The translations under genes and the position numbers were made by a program. Shown here piece after piece: positions 48,365-58,224 of a stretch of DNA of 64,000 nucleotides. How positions within the stretch are numbered: the first letter of the stretch is position 1; every line of letters starts with the position of its first letter. This DNA comes from Streptomyces caelestis (GTDB taxonomy: Bacteria; Actinomycetota; Actinomycetes; Streptomycetales; Streptomycetaceae), in assembly GCF_014205255.1 (NCBI RefSeq), contig NZ_JACHNE010000001.1:3968001-4032000 (forward strand), written 5' to 3'. A model generated the notes under the pieces. That model was not told the DNA's origin. It did not search any database and saw only the letters and a program-made list of their open reading frames with translations.

Positions 48365-48389
48365 GTACCTGACATCTCCTGTCAGGTAC
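48365..48389. promoter_or_regulatory. operator-like palindrome between DUF3224 and WYL regulator
   Basis: GTACCTGACA-TCTCC-TGTCAGGTAC: perfect 10-base arms with a 5-base spacer, 28 bp before the regulator start and 64 bp before the DUF3224 start. Confidence 0.75.
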
Positions 48390-48416
48390 GGAGGCGTACG
48401 CCGGACAATGGCCCCC

Positions 48417-49442
48417 ATGCGCGCCGACCGGCTCCTCTCCCTGCTCCTGCTGCTCCAGAACCGCGGGCGGATGACCGCGCCCGAGCTCGCCGCCGAGCTG
48501 GAGGTGTCGGTGCGCACGGTCTACCGGGACGTCGAGGCGCTGGGCGCGGCTGGTGTGCCGGTGTGCGCGGATCGCGGGCCGGAGGGCGGCTACCGGCTGG
48601 TCGACGGATACCGGACGCGGCTGACCGGTCTGACCGACGCCGAGGCCGGGTCGTTGTTCCTCGCCGGGATGCCCGGCCCGGCGCGGGATCTGGGGCTGGG
48701 AGCGGTGCTGGCCAGTGCGCAGTTGAAGGTGCAGGCCGCGCTGCCGGCGGAGTTGGCCGGGCAGGCACGGCGGGTGCAGGAGCGGTTCCATCTGGACGCG
48801 CCGGCGTGGTTCCGGGAAGCCGATCCGGTGCCGTGTCTGGAGCCCGTGGCGGCAGCCGTGTGGGAGCGGCGGGTGCTGCGGGTGCACTACCGGCGGTGGC
48901 GGGGAGAGGTGCACCGGGAGGTGCGGCCGCTGGGGCTCGTCCTGAAGGGCGGCATCTGGTACCTGGTCGCCCTGGCGGAGGAGGCCGTGCGGACGTACCG
49001 GGTGTCCCGCCTGCTGTCCGTGGAGGAGACCGGGGACCTCTTCGACCGTCCAACCGGCTTCGACCTGGCCGGGTACTGGGAGGAGTCGTCCCGGCGGCTG
49101 GAGGCCGCCCTGCGGCAGGGTGTCGCCTGGCTGCGCCTGTCACCGCGAGGGCAGCGGCTGCTGCCGATGCAGTTCGGGGCGGCGGGTGCACGGGCCCTGG
49201 CGAGCGCGGGTGCGCCGGACGCGGACGGCTGGGTGGAGGTGGAACTGCCCGTGGAGGCGGAGGCCGTGGCGGTCGGGGATCTGCTCCGGCTGGGACCGGA
49301 GGCGGAGGTCCTCGGGCCGCCCGCGCTGCGGCAGGCCGTGGCACGGGCGGTGGCGGCGCTGGCGGACCGGTACGGCCGGCCGTGCAGCCCTTCGGAAAAT
49401 TCCGCGAAGTTCACAGGCCCGGAGGTACTGACAGACACGTGA
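48417..49442 (+). CDS. YafY-type WYL-domain transcriptional regulator
   Basis: 341-residue regulator. Residues 1-60 form a DeoR-like winged helix (RADRLLSLLLLLQNRGRMTAPELAAELEVSVRTVYRDVEAL); a WYL domain spans about 130-220 (VHYRRWRGEVHREVRPLGLVLKGGIWYLVA with the W-Y-L signature), with a WCX extension to the end. WYL domains sense ligands, sometimes nucleic acids. The ATG at 48417 is used; ATG 48408 is possible. The palindrome at 48365-48389 is probably its operator. Confidence 0.9.
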   Translation: MRADRLLSLLLLLQNRGRMTAPELAAELEVSVRTVYRDVEALGAAGVPVCADRGPEGGYRLVDGYRTRLTGLTDAEAGSLFLAGMPGPARDLGLGAVLASAQLKVQAALPAELAGQARRVQERFHLDAPAWFREADPVPCLEPVAAAVWERRVLRVHYRRWRGEVHREVRPLGLVLKGGIWYLVALAEEAVRTYRVSRLLSVEETGDLFDRPTGFDLAGYWEESSRRLEAALRQGVAWLRLSPRGQRLLPMQFGAAGARALASAGAPDADGWVEVELPVEAEAVAVGDLLRLGPEAEVLGPPALRQAVARAVAALADRYGRPCSPSENSAKFTGPEVLTDT

Positions 49443-49474
49443 ACGCCGGGTACCGTCCTGAGCCAGTTCACACG

Positions 49475-49490
49475 CGTGGACTACACCACA
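49475..49490. promoter_or_regulatory. DasR-like site upstream of msiK
   Basis: CGTGGACTACACCACA matches the dre consensus at 12 of 16 positions. Its right half CTACACCAC is identical to the weaker nagK site. It is 79 bp before the msiK start. Confidence 0.45.
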
Positions 49491-49568
49491 ACGGAATGAC
49501 CGTCGTGGCACCGCCTTCCTACTCGGATCGTCCGGCACGTTCCTGCCGGTAGAAGGGGTTCATTCACC

Positions 49569-50657
<1,089 letters not shown>

Positions 50658-50705
50658 CCCGTCGCACACGCACAAGCCCGGGATGGATCACCCAGGTTGA
50701 CGACG

Positions 50706-50733
50706 AGGGCCCCGCAGCACGCTGCGGGGCCCT
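50706..50733 (+). terminator. terminator after msiK
   Basis: AGGGCCCCGCAGC and its exact complement GCTGCGGGGCCCT form a 13-bp stem with a 2-base loop, followed by TCTCGTTT, 49 bp after the stop. Confidence 0.9.
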
Positions 50734-50886
50734 TCTCGTTTGGCGCTCGTTGTCGACAAATACCCCGGCACACCGGACATTTCGAGCCGTGTGCGTCAAC
50801 GCACTACCCAAAAACGGGCACTCTCCCATCCCCCGAACCGGTGACTAAATGTCTACAAACCATTACTCCGCGCTACCCTCACACGC

Positions 50887-51342
50887 GTGAAGCACTCCAC
50901 TACCCAACAGACGCGACGCGGCCGGGGCCCCGCCCGCCGGATCGGCCGCACCCTCGCTTTCGTCCTGCCCGTCGTCCTGGTGCTCTCCGGGACTCTCGCG
51001 GTCACCCGAGTCAACTGGTCGGGAAGCCCCTCCGACCCGGTGCTCACCGCCGCGGACACCAGCATGTCCGCCGGTACGCCGCGGACCGCCAAGCGCACCC
51101 CGCAGGACATCCTGCGCGACAAACTGCTCACCGAGCTCCAGGAGGAGAACCCGGGCGTCGCCCTCACCCACCTCCAGCAGGCCGTCAACGGCCGCCCGTC
51201 ACTGGCGAAGCACTGCGCCTCCATCGCCCGCGCCCTCGGCCAGGCCGCCGTCCGGGTCTACGGTCCGACACGCGCCCAGTCCTACGCCCGCCCGGTCTGC
51301 GACACCGCCTTCGCCACGGGCGTCGCGGCCGCGCACAGCTGA
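50887..51342 (+). CDS. secreted or membrane-anchored hypothetical protein
   Basis: 151-residue protein with an Arg-rich N-terminus and one hydrophobic segment (TLAFVLPVVLVLSGTLAV, about 22-39), a signal anchor or signal peptide, then a helical domain of about 85 residues with two cysteines (KHCASIARALGQAAVRVYG, PVCDTAF) that could form a disulfide outside the cell. I recognise no family. GTG start (GTGAAGCAC). Confidence 0.75.
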   Translation: MKHSTTQQTRRGRGPARRIGRTLAFVLPVVLVLSGTLAVTRVNWSGSPSDPVLTAADTSMSAGTPRTAKRTPQDILRDKLLTELQEENPGVALTHLQQAVNGRPSLAKHCASIARALGQAAVRVYGPTRAQSYARPVCDTAFATGVAAAHS

Positions 51343-51453
51343 GCACACCGCCCGGCCGCCGAACGAGAGAGGTGGGAGGCCTGCAGCGGCTGCCGCGGGA
51401 AACCGGTTCATCCGCCGCGGTCACGGGCGGGACGCCACGTACAGTTCGGTCTC

Positions 51454-52185
51454 ATGAGCGATCCGAGCGCCGCGTCCCGCCCCGTTCAAGCCGTCGTTCT
51501 GGCCGGCGGCCAGGGCTCCCGGCTCCGTCCGTACACCGACGACCGGCCCAAGCCGATGGTCGAGATCCCCGGGACGGGGACTCCGATCATCGGCCATCAG
51601 CTGTCCTGGCTCGCCGAGGAGGGCGTGACGGACGTGGTGGTCTCCTGCGGCCACCTCGCCGACGTGCTCCAGCAGTGGCTGGAGACGGCCGATCTGCCCG
51701 TCTCCGTCACCACCGTCGTGGAGTCCGAGCCCCTCGGCCGCGGCGGCGGCCTCAAGTACGCCGCCGCGCATCTGCCCCACCCGGACCAGCCCTGGTACGC
51801 GACGAACGGTGACATCTGGACCCGGTTCTCGCTGCGGGACATGGCGGACTTCCACACCGAGCGGGACGCCCTCGCGACACTGGCCCTGGCCCGTCCGCGC
51901 CTGCCCTGGGGCGCGGTGAAGACGGACGGCTTCGGCCGCATCACGGACTTCATCGAGGCCCCGCCGTCGACCTTCGAGATCAACGCGGGTGTGTATGTCT
52001 TCTCCCCCGAGTTCGCGGGGCTGCTGCCGGACCGCGGGGACCACGAGCGCACGACGTTTCCCCGGCTGGCCCGCGAGCGGAAGCTGGCCGGCTTCACGAT
52101 CCCTCAGGGGTCGTATTGGCGTGCGATCGATACGGCCAAGGATCTGACGGAAGCTGCGAAGGAACTGGCGGCTCTGGGGCGCTGA
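51454..52185 (+). CDS. sugar-1-phosphate nucleotidyltransferase-like protein
   Basis: 243-residue NTP-transferase (GT-A like) protein. The signature VVLAGGQGSRLRPYTDDRPKPMVEI is at 14-38; NGDIWTRF near 117 holds a metal-binding Asp; EINAGVYVFSP near 171 and YWRAIDTAKDL near 221 complete the site. It should make an NDP-sugar or related activated compound; which sugar is not determined. It stands alone, with no linked glycosyltransferase. Confidence 0.88.
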   Translation: MSDPSAASRPVQAVVLAGGQGSRLRPYTDDRPKPMVEIPGTGTPIIGHQLSWLAEEGVTDVVVSCGHLADVLQQWLETADLPVSVTTVVESEPLGRGGGLKYAAAHLPHPDQPWYATNGDIWTRFSLRDMADFHTERDALATLALARPRLPWGAVKTDGFGRITDFIEAPPSTFEINAGVYVFSPEFAGLLPDRGDHERTTFPRLARERKLAGFTIPQGSYWRAIDTAKDLTEAAKELAALGR

Positions 52186-52262
52186 GAGCTGAGTGAGGTC
52201 GCTGAGAGAAGGCGCCTCCCGCGCCCCAAGAACTCCGGCACCCCCAAGAACTCCCGCGCCCT

Positions 52263-52307
52263 CAAGAAAGGGGCCCCGCACCTTCGAGGTGCGGGGCCCC
52301 TTTCTTG
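52263..52307. terminator. strong bidirectional terminator
   Basis: CAAGAAAGGGGCCCCGCACC and its exact complement form a 20-bp stem with loop TTCGA, between the convergent nucleotidyltransferase and DoxX-type genes. Reads AAAG/CTTT at both ends. Confidence 0.95.
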
Positions 52308-52328
52308 GTTTGCGCCTGCGTCGGTCGC

Positions 52329-54071
52329 CTAGTCCAGCAGGCCTCCCACCAGGCCCGGTCGGCCCGTGGACGAGGAGTCGCCGTCGCCCGAGCCACCGGT
52401 CGAGCCCGAGCCGCCGGTCGCCGTGCCGCCGGAGGAGCCGCCGGAGGTCGGGCCGGAGCTGGTGCTCGGGGCCTGGCCGACCGGGGAGGACTGCCGGGGC
52501 GGGGCCTGACCCGCGCTGCCCTGGGTCTGGCTGGGCGAACCGCCGGTGACGGTGCCGGCGTCCCGGGTGGCGCCCGGCCTGGTCGTGGTGCCCGCGCTGG
52601 GGCTGGCCGAGCCGGCCGTGGCGCCCTGGGTGGGCGAGGTGGAGGCCGACGGCGTCCGCCTGTCCTGCCGCTTACCGGGGGCGTCCGGGAGCGGGGAGCC
52701 GGGCAGTTCGTTGCGCGGGGCCTCGCCGGGGCCGGGAACGACGACCCGGTCGGCGTCGCGGACGGCGCCGCCGAGCAGGGAGCCGACGAGCAGCGTGAGG
52801 CCGACGGCGACGGCGGTGACCAGGGCGCCGCGGCGCAGCACGTAGCGGCGCAGGTCCCAGATGTCGGCCCGGGGCCCGAGGCGGCGCCAGGCGCCGCCGG
52901 CCAGGCGACCGTCGACGGAGTAGACGGGGGCGCCGGCGATGATCAGCGGGGACCAGGCGGCGAGGTAGATGATGTCGGGGGTCTGGTAGGCCGGGACGCT
53001 CTTCCAGCTGACGGTGACCAGCAGCGCGGCCGAGAGCAGGGCGCCGAAGGAGGCGGCGACGCGCTGCCAGCAGCCGAGGACCGTCAGGACGCCGACGATG
53101 ACCTGGGCGAACGCGATGACCAGTCCGGAGCCGACCGGGTGATCGAGGGCGAACTGGCGCAGCGGCTCGGCGGCTTCCCAGGGATGCAGGGTGTTCAGCC
53201 ACTTCACCATGGAGCCGCGCTTGCCGCCGTCGAAGTAGACGGGGTCGCACAGCTTGCCCATGCCGGCGTAGATGGAGATGAAGCCGAGGAAGACGCGCAG
53301 CGGGAGCAGGACGACGCCGAGGTTCATGCGGCGGCCCGGGTAGTAGGCGTGCCGTGCCGGGTCGTCGCCGTGGCGCTTGCCGGGCCGCTCGGAGTCGTCC
53401 ACCTCCTCGGGGAGGTCCTCGAACTCCTCTTCCCCGTAGGCGGGTTCGTCGTAGGCGCTGCCGGCCGTGCGCATGGACGGCAGCAACCGGGTGCCGTCGG
53501 CGGACTCGTGGGCGCGCTGCGGGCCTACGACGGGGGTCTCGACCGTCTGGGTCAGGTCGTCCCGGTAGCCGTCGCCCCCGTAGCCGTCGCCTTCGTAGCC
53601 CGTGCCGCCGTAGCCGCCGTCCTGGTATCCGGCGCCGTAGCCCGGGCCCTGCGGGTCGGTGCCCACGCGGGAGATGACCTGGGTGGCCCCGGTGTCCGTG
53701 GCGGACTCGTCGGGGTGGCGTACGCTCTCGTGCCGGACGGCCTGGAGGAGCCGGTGGGCGCCGGTGTCGTCGGGCGCGGACTTGCCGCTCCAGACGACGG
53801 GCCGGCGGCGGGTGGTGGCCCCGTCCACCGCGCCCCCGGCGGTGACGACGGGGATGCGGGCGGTGTCCTCGCTGGCGGTCAGGTGCCGGGCGACCCGTGG
53901 GGACTGGACGCTACGCGTCGAGACGCCCAACTGCACGCGGAAACTCGCGTGATTGACGATGACCTGCGCCGGGTCGCTCGGCACCTTCACCATGCTCAGC
54001 GCGGGAGCGTCGTCGATTCCCGACGAGCGGTCCCCCGTGGGTGTGCGGGGTGTTCTGGTGTCCACACTCAT
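52329..54071 (-). CDS. DoxX-family membrane protein with long disordered tails
   Basis: 580-residue protein. Residues 1 to about 250 are disordered and cytoplasmic, with Tyr/Gly/Asp repeats (GYQDGGYGGTGYEGDGYGGDGY, about 148-169). A DoxX-like four-helix membrane domain spans about 255-425 (LGVVLLPLRVFLGFISIYAG; VIAFAQVIVGVLTVLGC; a segment ending WSPLIIAGAP; ALVTAVAVGLTLLVGSLLGG). The last 140 residues are Ser/Thr/Gly/Pro rich and likely extracellular. DoxX relatives act with thiol or redox enzymes, which I cannot confirm here. Confidence 0.82.
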   Translation of the reverse strand: MSVDTRTPRTPTGDRSSGIDDAPALSMVKVPSDPAQVIVNHASFRVQLGVSTRSVQSPRVARHLTASEDTARIPVVTAGGAVDGATTRRRPVVWSGKSAPDDTGAHRLLQAVRHESVRHPDESATDTGATQVISRVGTDPQGPGYGAGYQDGGYGGTGYEGDGYGGDGYRDDLTQTVETPVVGPQRAHESADGTRLLPSMRTAGSAYDEPAYGEEEFEDLPEEVDDSERPGKRHGDDPARHAYYPGRRMNLGVVLLPLRVFLGFISIYAGMGKLCDPVYFDGGKRGSMVKWLNTLHPWEAAEPLRQFALDHPVGSGLVIAFAQVIVGVLTVLGCWQRVAASFGALLSAALLVTVSWKSVPAYQTPDIIYLAAWSPLIIAGAPVYSVDGRLAGGAWRRLGPRADIWDLRRYVLRRGALVTAVAVGLTLLVGSLLGGAVRDADRVVVPGPGEAPRNELPGSPLPDAPGKRQDRRTPSASTSPTQGATAGSASPSAGTTTRPGATRDAGTVTGGSPSQTQGSAGQAPPRQSSPVGQAPSTSSGPTSGGSSGGTATGGSGSTGGSGDGDSSSTGRPGLVGGLLD

Positions 54072-54199
54072 CTAACCGAGTGACGTCGGGATAGGACACT
54101 GCTTTGACTCGCCGGATCTGTCCGGACCCCGTCAAGCTTGTCCTTGTCGCCCCGATGTCACCGGAATTAACCCGTACGGGTGAGATTGCGGACGCCTGT

Positions 54200-55141
54200 T
54201 CAGCTGCGTCGGCGGGCCGCCTCGTACAGCACGATGCCCGCCGCCACACCGGCGTTGAGCGACTCGGCGCCGCCCGGCATCGGGATCCGCACCCGGACGT
54301 CGCAGGTCTCCCCGACCAGCCGGGACAGCCCCTTGCCCTCGCTGCCCACGACGATGACGACGGGCCCGCCCAGGGCCTCCACTTCACCGATTTCCATCTC
54401 GCCGTCGGCGGCCAGGCCGACGACCACGAGGCCGGCCTTCTTGTACGCCTCCAGCGCGCGCGTCAGGTTGGTGGCGCGAGCGACGGGCGTACGGGCGGCC
54501 GCACCGGCGGACGTCTTCCAGGCACCCGCCGTCATCCCGGCGGCCCGCCGCTCGGGTACGACGACGCCGTGCCCGCGGAAGGCGGAGACGGAGCGGACGA
54601 CCGCGCCCAGGTTGCGCGGGTCGGTGACACCGTCGAGCGCGACGATCAGCGGGTCCTCGCCGTCGTCGAGGGCGGCGTCGGCGAGGTCCTGCGGGTGGGC
54701 GTACTCGTACGGCGGGACCTGGAGCACGAGCCCCTGGTGGTTCAGGCCGTTCGTCATCCGGTCGAGCTCGGGGCGCGGCGCCTCCATGAGGTTGATGCCG
54801 CCGCGCTCGGCGGCGAGCTGGAGGGCCTCACGGACGCGCTCGTCGTTGTCGATGAACTGCTGGACGTACAGCGTGGAAGCGGGCACGCCGTCGCGCAGCG
54901 CCTCGTAGACCGGGTTGCGGCCGACGACCAGCTCGGACGTGGACTTGCCGCCGCGGCCCCGGGGCGCGGGGCGGCGGGCTGTCTGCCGCGCCTTGGCGCT
55001 GGCGACACGGTTCTTCTTGTGTCCCTTGCGCATCTCGGCGGGCGGGGTGGGGCCCTTGCCCTCCAGACCCTTGCGCCGCTGGCCGCCACTGCCGACCTGC
55101 GCGCCCTTCTTGCCGGACATGCGGCGGTTGTTGGCTGCCAT
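54200..55141 (-). CDS. rlmB: 23S rRNA 2'-O-methyltransferase RlmB
   Basis: 313-residue SpoU-class methyltransferase (trefoil-knot fold) that 2'-O-methylates G2251-type 23S rRNA. An N-terminal basic extension (about 1-65, KGHKKNRVASAKAR) precedes the substrate domain (VVGRNPVYEALRDG near 72). The SpoU motifs LDGVTDPRNLGAVVRS near 169, VVGSEGKGLSRL near 263 and IPMPGGAESLNAGVAAGI near 286 are intact. It follows cysS by 98 bp on the same strand. Confidence 0.94.
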   Translation of the reverse strand: MAANNRRMSGKKGAQVGSGGQRRKGLEGKGPTPPAEMRKGHKKNRVASAKARQTARRPAPRGRGGKSTSELVVGRNPVYEALRDGVPASTLYVQQFIDNDERVREALQLAAERGGINLMEAPRPELDRMTNGLNHQGLVLQVPPYEYAHPQDLADAALDDGEDPLIVALDGVTDPRNLGAVVRSVSAFRGHGVVVPERRAAGMTAGAWKTSAGAAARTPVARATNLTRALEAYKKAGLVVVGLAADGEMEIGEVEALGGPVVIVVGSEGKGLSRLVGETCDVRVRIPMPGGAESLNAGVAAGIVLYEAARRRS

Positions 55142-55239
55142 GACCTACCTGTCTGTGGGTGCGGTGACGTACGTACGTCTATGAAGTGTGCCGTCCGGAG
55201 GCCCGGACGGCACAATCGATCTTCCGGATCGCAGTCGGG

Positions 55240-56637
55240 TCAGCGCGGTCCGAGGCTCCAGCGCGGGCCCTGCGGGCTGTCCTCGATGACCAGGCCGGAC
55301 TGGCCGAGCTGGTCGCGGATGGCGTCCGCGGTGGTCCAGTCCTTGCGGGCCCGGGCGGCCTCGCGCTGGTCGAGGACCATGCGGACGAGCGTGTCGACCA
55401 CGCCGTGCAGATCAGCGCCGCGGTCGCTCTCCCCGGCCCAGTGGGCGTCGAGCGGGTCGAGCCCGAGGACGCCCAGCATGGCGCGGACCTCGGCGAGCCG
55501 GGCCACCGCGGCTTCCTTGTCGTCGGCGGCCAGCGCGCTGTTGCCCTGCCGGACGGTGGTGTGCACCACGGCGAGCGCCTGCGGCACGCCCAGGTCGTCG
55601 TCCATCGCCTCGGCGAAGGCCGGCGGCACCTCGGGGGCGGGCTCGACGACACCGGCCTTCTCCACCACGCGCTGCACGAAGCCCTCGATCCGCGCGAACG
55701 CCGACTCGGCCTCCCGCAGGGCCTCCTCGCTGTACTCGATCGTCGAGCGGTAGTGCGGGGTGCCGAGGTAGTAGCGCAGCACGATGGGCCGCCAGTGCTT
55801 GACCATCTCGCTGACCAGGACCGAGTTGCCGAGCGACTTGGACATCTTCTCGCCGCTCATGGTGACCCAGGCGTTGTGCATCCAGTACTGGGCGAAGTCG
55901 TCACCGTAGGCCTTGGCCTGGGCGATCTCGTTCTCGTGGTGCGGGAAGACCAGGTCGAGGCCGCCGCCGTGGATGTCGAAGGCGGTGCCGAGGTACTTGT
56001 GGGCCATCGCCGAGCACTCCAGGTGCCAGCCCGGGCGGCCGCGGCCCCACGGCGTCTCCCAGTCCGGCTCGCCGGGCTTGGCCGCCTTCCACATGGCGAA
56101 GTCGCGCGGATCGCGCTTGCCGGTGATGCCCTCCTCGGCGGGCTGCCGCATCTCGTCGAGGTCCTGCCGGGACAGCTCCAGGTACGAGGGCCAGGACCGG
56201 ACGTCGAAGTAGACGCTGCCGTCGGCCTCGTAGGCGTGCCCGCGCTCGATGAGGCCGCGCATCATCTCGACCATCTCGGTCATGTGGCCCGTGGCGCGCG
56301 GCTCGTAGGTCGGCGGCAGGCAGCCGAGGGCCTGGTAGCCGTCGTTGAACGCGCGCTCGTTCTCGTAGCCGATGGCCCACCAGGGACGGTTCCGGTCGGC
56401 CGACTTGGCGATGATCTTGTCGTCGATGTCCGTGACGTTCCGCACGAACGTGACGTCGAAGCCGCGGTACGCGAACCAGCGGCGCAGGATGTCGAAGTTC
56501 AGACCCGACCGGATGTGCCCGATGTGCGGTGCGGCCTGCACGGTGGCGCCGCACAGGTAGATCGAGACACAACCCGGCTTGAGCGGGGAGAAGTCACGGA
56601 TCTGCCGGGCGCTGGTGTCGTACAGGCGAATAGTCAC
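55240..56637 (-). CDS. cysS: cysteinyl-tRNA synthetase
   Basis: 465-residue class I synthetase charging tRNA-Cys. The zinc/adenylate region CGATVQAAPHIGHIRSG begins at 29 (HIGH at 38-41), ERGHAYEADGSVYFDV near 150, WHLECSAMA near 217 with the second zinc Cys, and KMSKSLGN near 264. The C-terminal DALR-like region runs to the end. Followed by rlmB, preceded by ispF (45 bp); the order ispD-ispF-cysS-rlmB is a conserved actinobacterial operon. Confidence 0.96.
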   Translation of the reverse strand: MTIRLYDTSARQIRDFSPLKPGCVSIYLCGATVQAAPHIGHIRSGLNFDILRRWFAYRGFDVTFVRNVTDIDDKIIAKSADRNRPWWAIGYENERAFNDGYQALGCLPPTYEPRATGHMTEMVEMMRGLIERGHAYEADGSVYFDVRSWPSYLELSRQDLDEMRQPAEEGITGKRDPRDFAMWKAAKPGEPDWETPWGRGRPGWHLECSAMAHKYLGTAFDIHGGGLDLVFPHHENEIAQAKAYGDDFAQYWMHNAWVTMSGEKMSKSLGNSVLVSEMVKHWRPIVLRYYLGTPHYRSTIEYSEEALREAESAFARIEGFVQRVVEKAGVVEPAPEVPPAFAEAMDDDLGVPQALAVVHTTVRQGNSALAADDKEAAVARLAEVRAMLGVLGLDPLDAHWAGESDRGADLHGVVDTLVRMVLDQREAARARKDWTTADAIRDQLGQSGLVIEDSPQGPRWSLGPR

Positions 56638-56682
56638 GGGACCAGGGTAGTAGGCCGCGGGGGGTGCGTGGGGCAGTGCCTT

Positions 56683-57186
56683 TCAACCGACTCGCACGAC
56701 CAACGCCGTGGCCACCGCCATCAGGCCCTCTTCGCGCCCCGGGAAGCCCAGCCCGTCCGTCGTCGCGCCGGACACCGACACCGGTGCTCCCGCCGCCTCC
56801 GACAGGAGCTTTTGCGCTTCGTCCCGCCGTTTGCCGATCTTCGGCCGCGGGCCCACGACCTGTACGGCGATGTTGCCGATGCGGAAGCCCGCCTCGCGGA
56901 CGATCCGGGCCGCCTCGGTCAGCAGCGTGACGCCGGACGCGCCCGACCACTCGGGACGGCCCGTGCCGAAGTGCTGGCCGAGGTCGCCGAGGCCGGCCGC
57001 CGAGAACAGCGCGTTGCACGCGGCGTGCGCGACGACGTCCGCGTCCGAGTGGCCCGCCAGGCCCGGGCCCTCGCCCTCCCACTTCAGGCCGGCGCACCAC
57101 AGCTCGCGGCCCTCCTCGAAGGCGTGGATGTCGGTGCCGATGCCGACCTGGGGCAGCGGCATCCCGGGCATCGCGTCAGAAGCCAT
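56683..57186 (-). CDS. ispF: 2-C-methyl-D-erythritol 2,4-cyclodiphosphate synthase
   Basis: 167-residue trimeric enzyme of the MEP isoprenoid pathway. Metal ligands are in GTDIHAF (D19, H21) and GHSDADVVAHAACNAL near 45-60; the C-terminal ATTDGLGFPGREEG is conserved. The ATG at 57186 lies 11 bases inside the end of ispD, so the two are translationally coupled. Confidence 0.95.
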   Translation of the reverse strand: MASDAMPGMPLPQVGIGTDIHAFEEGRELWCAGLKWEGEGPGLAGHSDADVVAHAACNALFSAAGLGDLGQHFGTGRPEWSGASGVTLLTEAARIVREAGFRIGNIAVQVVGPRPKIGKRRDEAQKLLSEAAGAPVSVSGATTDGLGFPGREEGLMAVATALVVRVG

Positions 57187-57940
57187 CGTTGAGCCTCCTG
57201 CGGGCCAGGACCGCCTCCGCGAGCACCAGGTCCAGGGGCCGGGTGACCTTGAACGCCTCCTCGTGGCCGGGCACCGCGACGACCGTGAGGCCGAGCTGCT
57301 CGACCATGCCGGCGTCGTCGGTGACGTCTCCGGTCACCGTCTCGTGCGCCCGTACGAGCGTCGCCCGGTCGAACCCCTGCGGCGTCTGCACCGCCCGCAG
57401 CCGCGCGCGCTCCGGCGTGGCGACGACCGGCTCCGGCTCGCCGGGCGCCCGGGCGGGCTCGACCTGCTTGACGGTGTCCGCGAGCGGCAGCGCCGGGACC
57501 ACGGCCGGGGCGCCGTCGCGTACGGCCTCGATCACGGCGTCGACCGTGTCCACCGGCACCAGCGGCCGGGCCGCGTCGTGCACCAGCACGATGTCGTGGC
57601 CGGGCGGCAGCGCGTCCAGGCCGAGCTTCACGGACTCCTGGCGGGTCTGCCCGCCCGGTACGACGACGAAGTCGGTCCGCTCGGGCAGCGCGTACGCGTC
57701 GAGCAACGACTTGACCTCGGCGGCACCCTCGGGCGGGGCCACGACGACGACCAGCGAGACGGCGCGGGAGGCGGCCATCGCCCGGACCGCGTGGATGAGC
57801 ATGGGGGTACCGCCCAGCGCACGGAGCGCCTTGGGGGCGCCCGGGCCGAGCCGTACACCACGGCCGGCGGCCGGGATCACGGCCGCCGTACGGGCTGCCG
57901 AAGGGGCGGCCGACGGCGAGGGGCGCGAATCGTCAGACAT
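57176..57940 (-). CDS. ispD: 2-C-methyl-D-erythritol 4-phosphate cytidylyltransferase
   Basis: 254-residue cytidylyltransferase that makes CDP-methylerythritol in the MEP pathway. The CTP site VIPAAGRGVRLG is at 21-32, PKALRALGG near 36, the HDAARPLV motif near 119 and LADTVKQV near 153; VQTPQGFDRATL near 188 completes the active site. An 18-residue Ala/Ser-rich N-terminus precedes the enzyme. It starts the ispD-ispF-cysS-rlmB group; carD lies 284 bp upstream on the same strand. Confidence 0.95.
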   Translation of the reverse strand: MSDDSRPSPSAAPSAARTAAVIPAAGRGVRLGPGAPKALRALGGTPMLIHAVRAMAASRAVSLVVVVAPPEGAAEVKSLLDAYALPERTDFVVVPGGQTRQESVKLGLDALPPGHDIVLVHDAARPLVPVDTVDAVIEAVRDGAPAVVPALPLADTVKQVEPARAPGEPEPVVATPERARLRAVQTPQGFDRATLVRAHETVTGDVTDDAGMVEQLGLTVVAVPGHEEAFKVTRPLDLVLAEAVLARRRLNDGF

Positions 57941-58224
57941 CGGTTCCTGTCAGGTTTGTGTGTTGCCCTGGCGTGGGTATGGCCTGGAGGAGTGCCGGGC
58001 GCGACGCGCTCGACCGGACCCTTCCGTGACGCTGGTCGAGCCGGCTGCCCGGGCCCGGCACGCCAAGCACCGGATCGTGAGTGATAACACATCCGGCGGT
58101 GACGGCGCATTCGGCGTCGGCATACGAACATGCCGCAGCGCCCGGCGACAGAAGAATCGTCATCGGGCACCGCGGCATCGATGCTGCAGGGTCGATAAGC
58201 AGAGAGCTGAGCGACTGGCTCGCC
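57941..58224. other. intergenic stretch between carD and ispD
   Basis: Upstream region of ispD. No convincing frame, hairpin with T run, or repeat is seen; small frames on the minus strand here are Arg/Pro-rich and lack ribosome sites. Confidence 0.45.

Noticed and set aside
57877..58170. Small minus-strand frame upstream of ispD
   Set aside because: Arg/Pro/Cys-rich, overlaps the ispD start and lacks a ribosome site.
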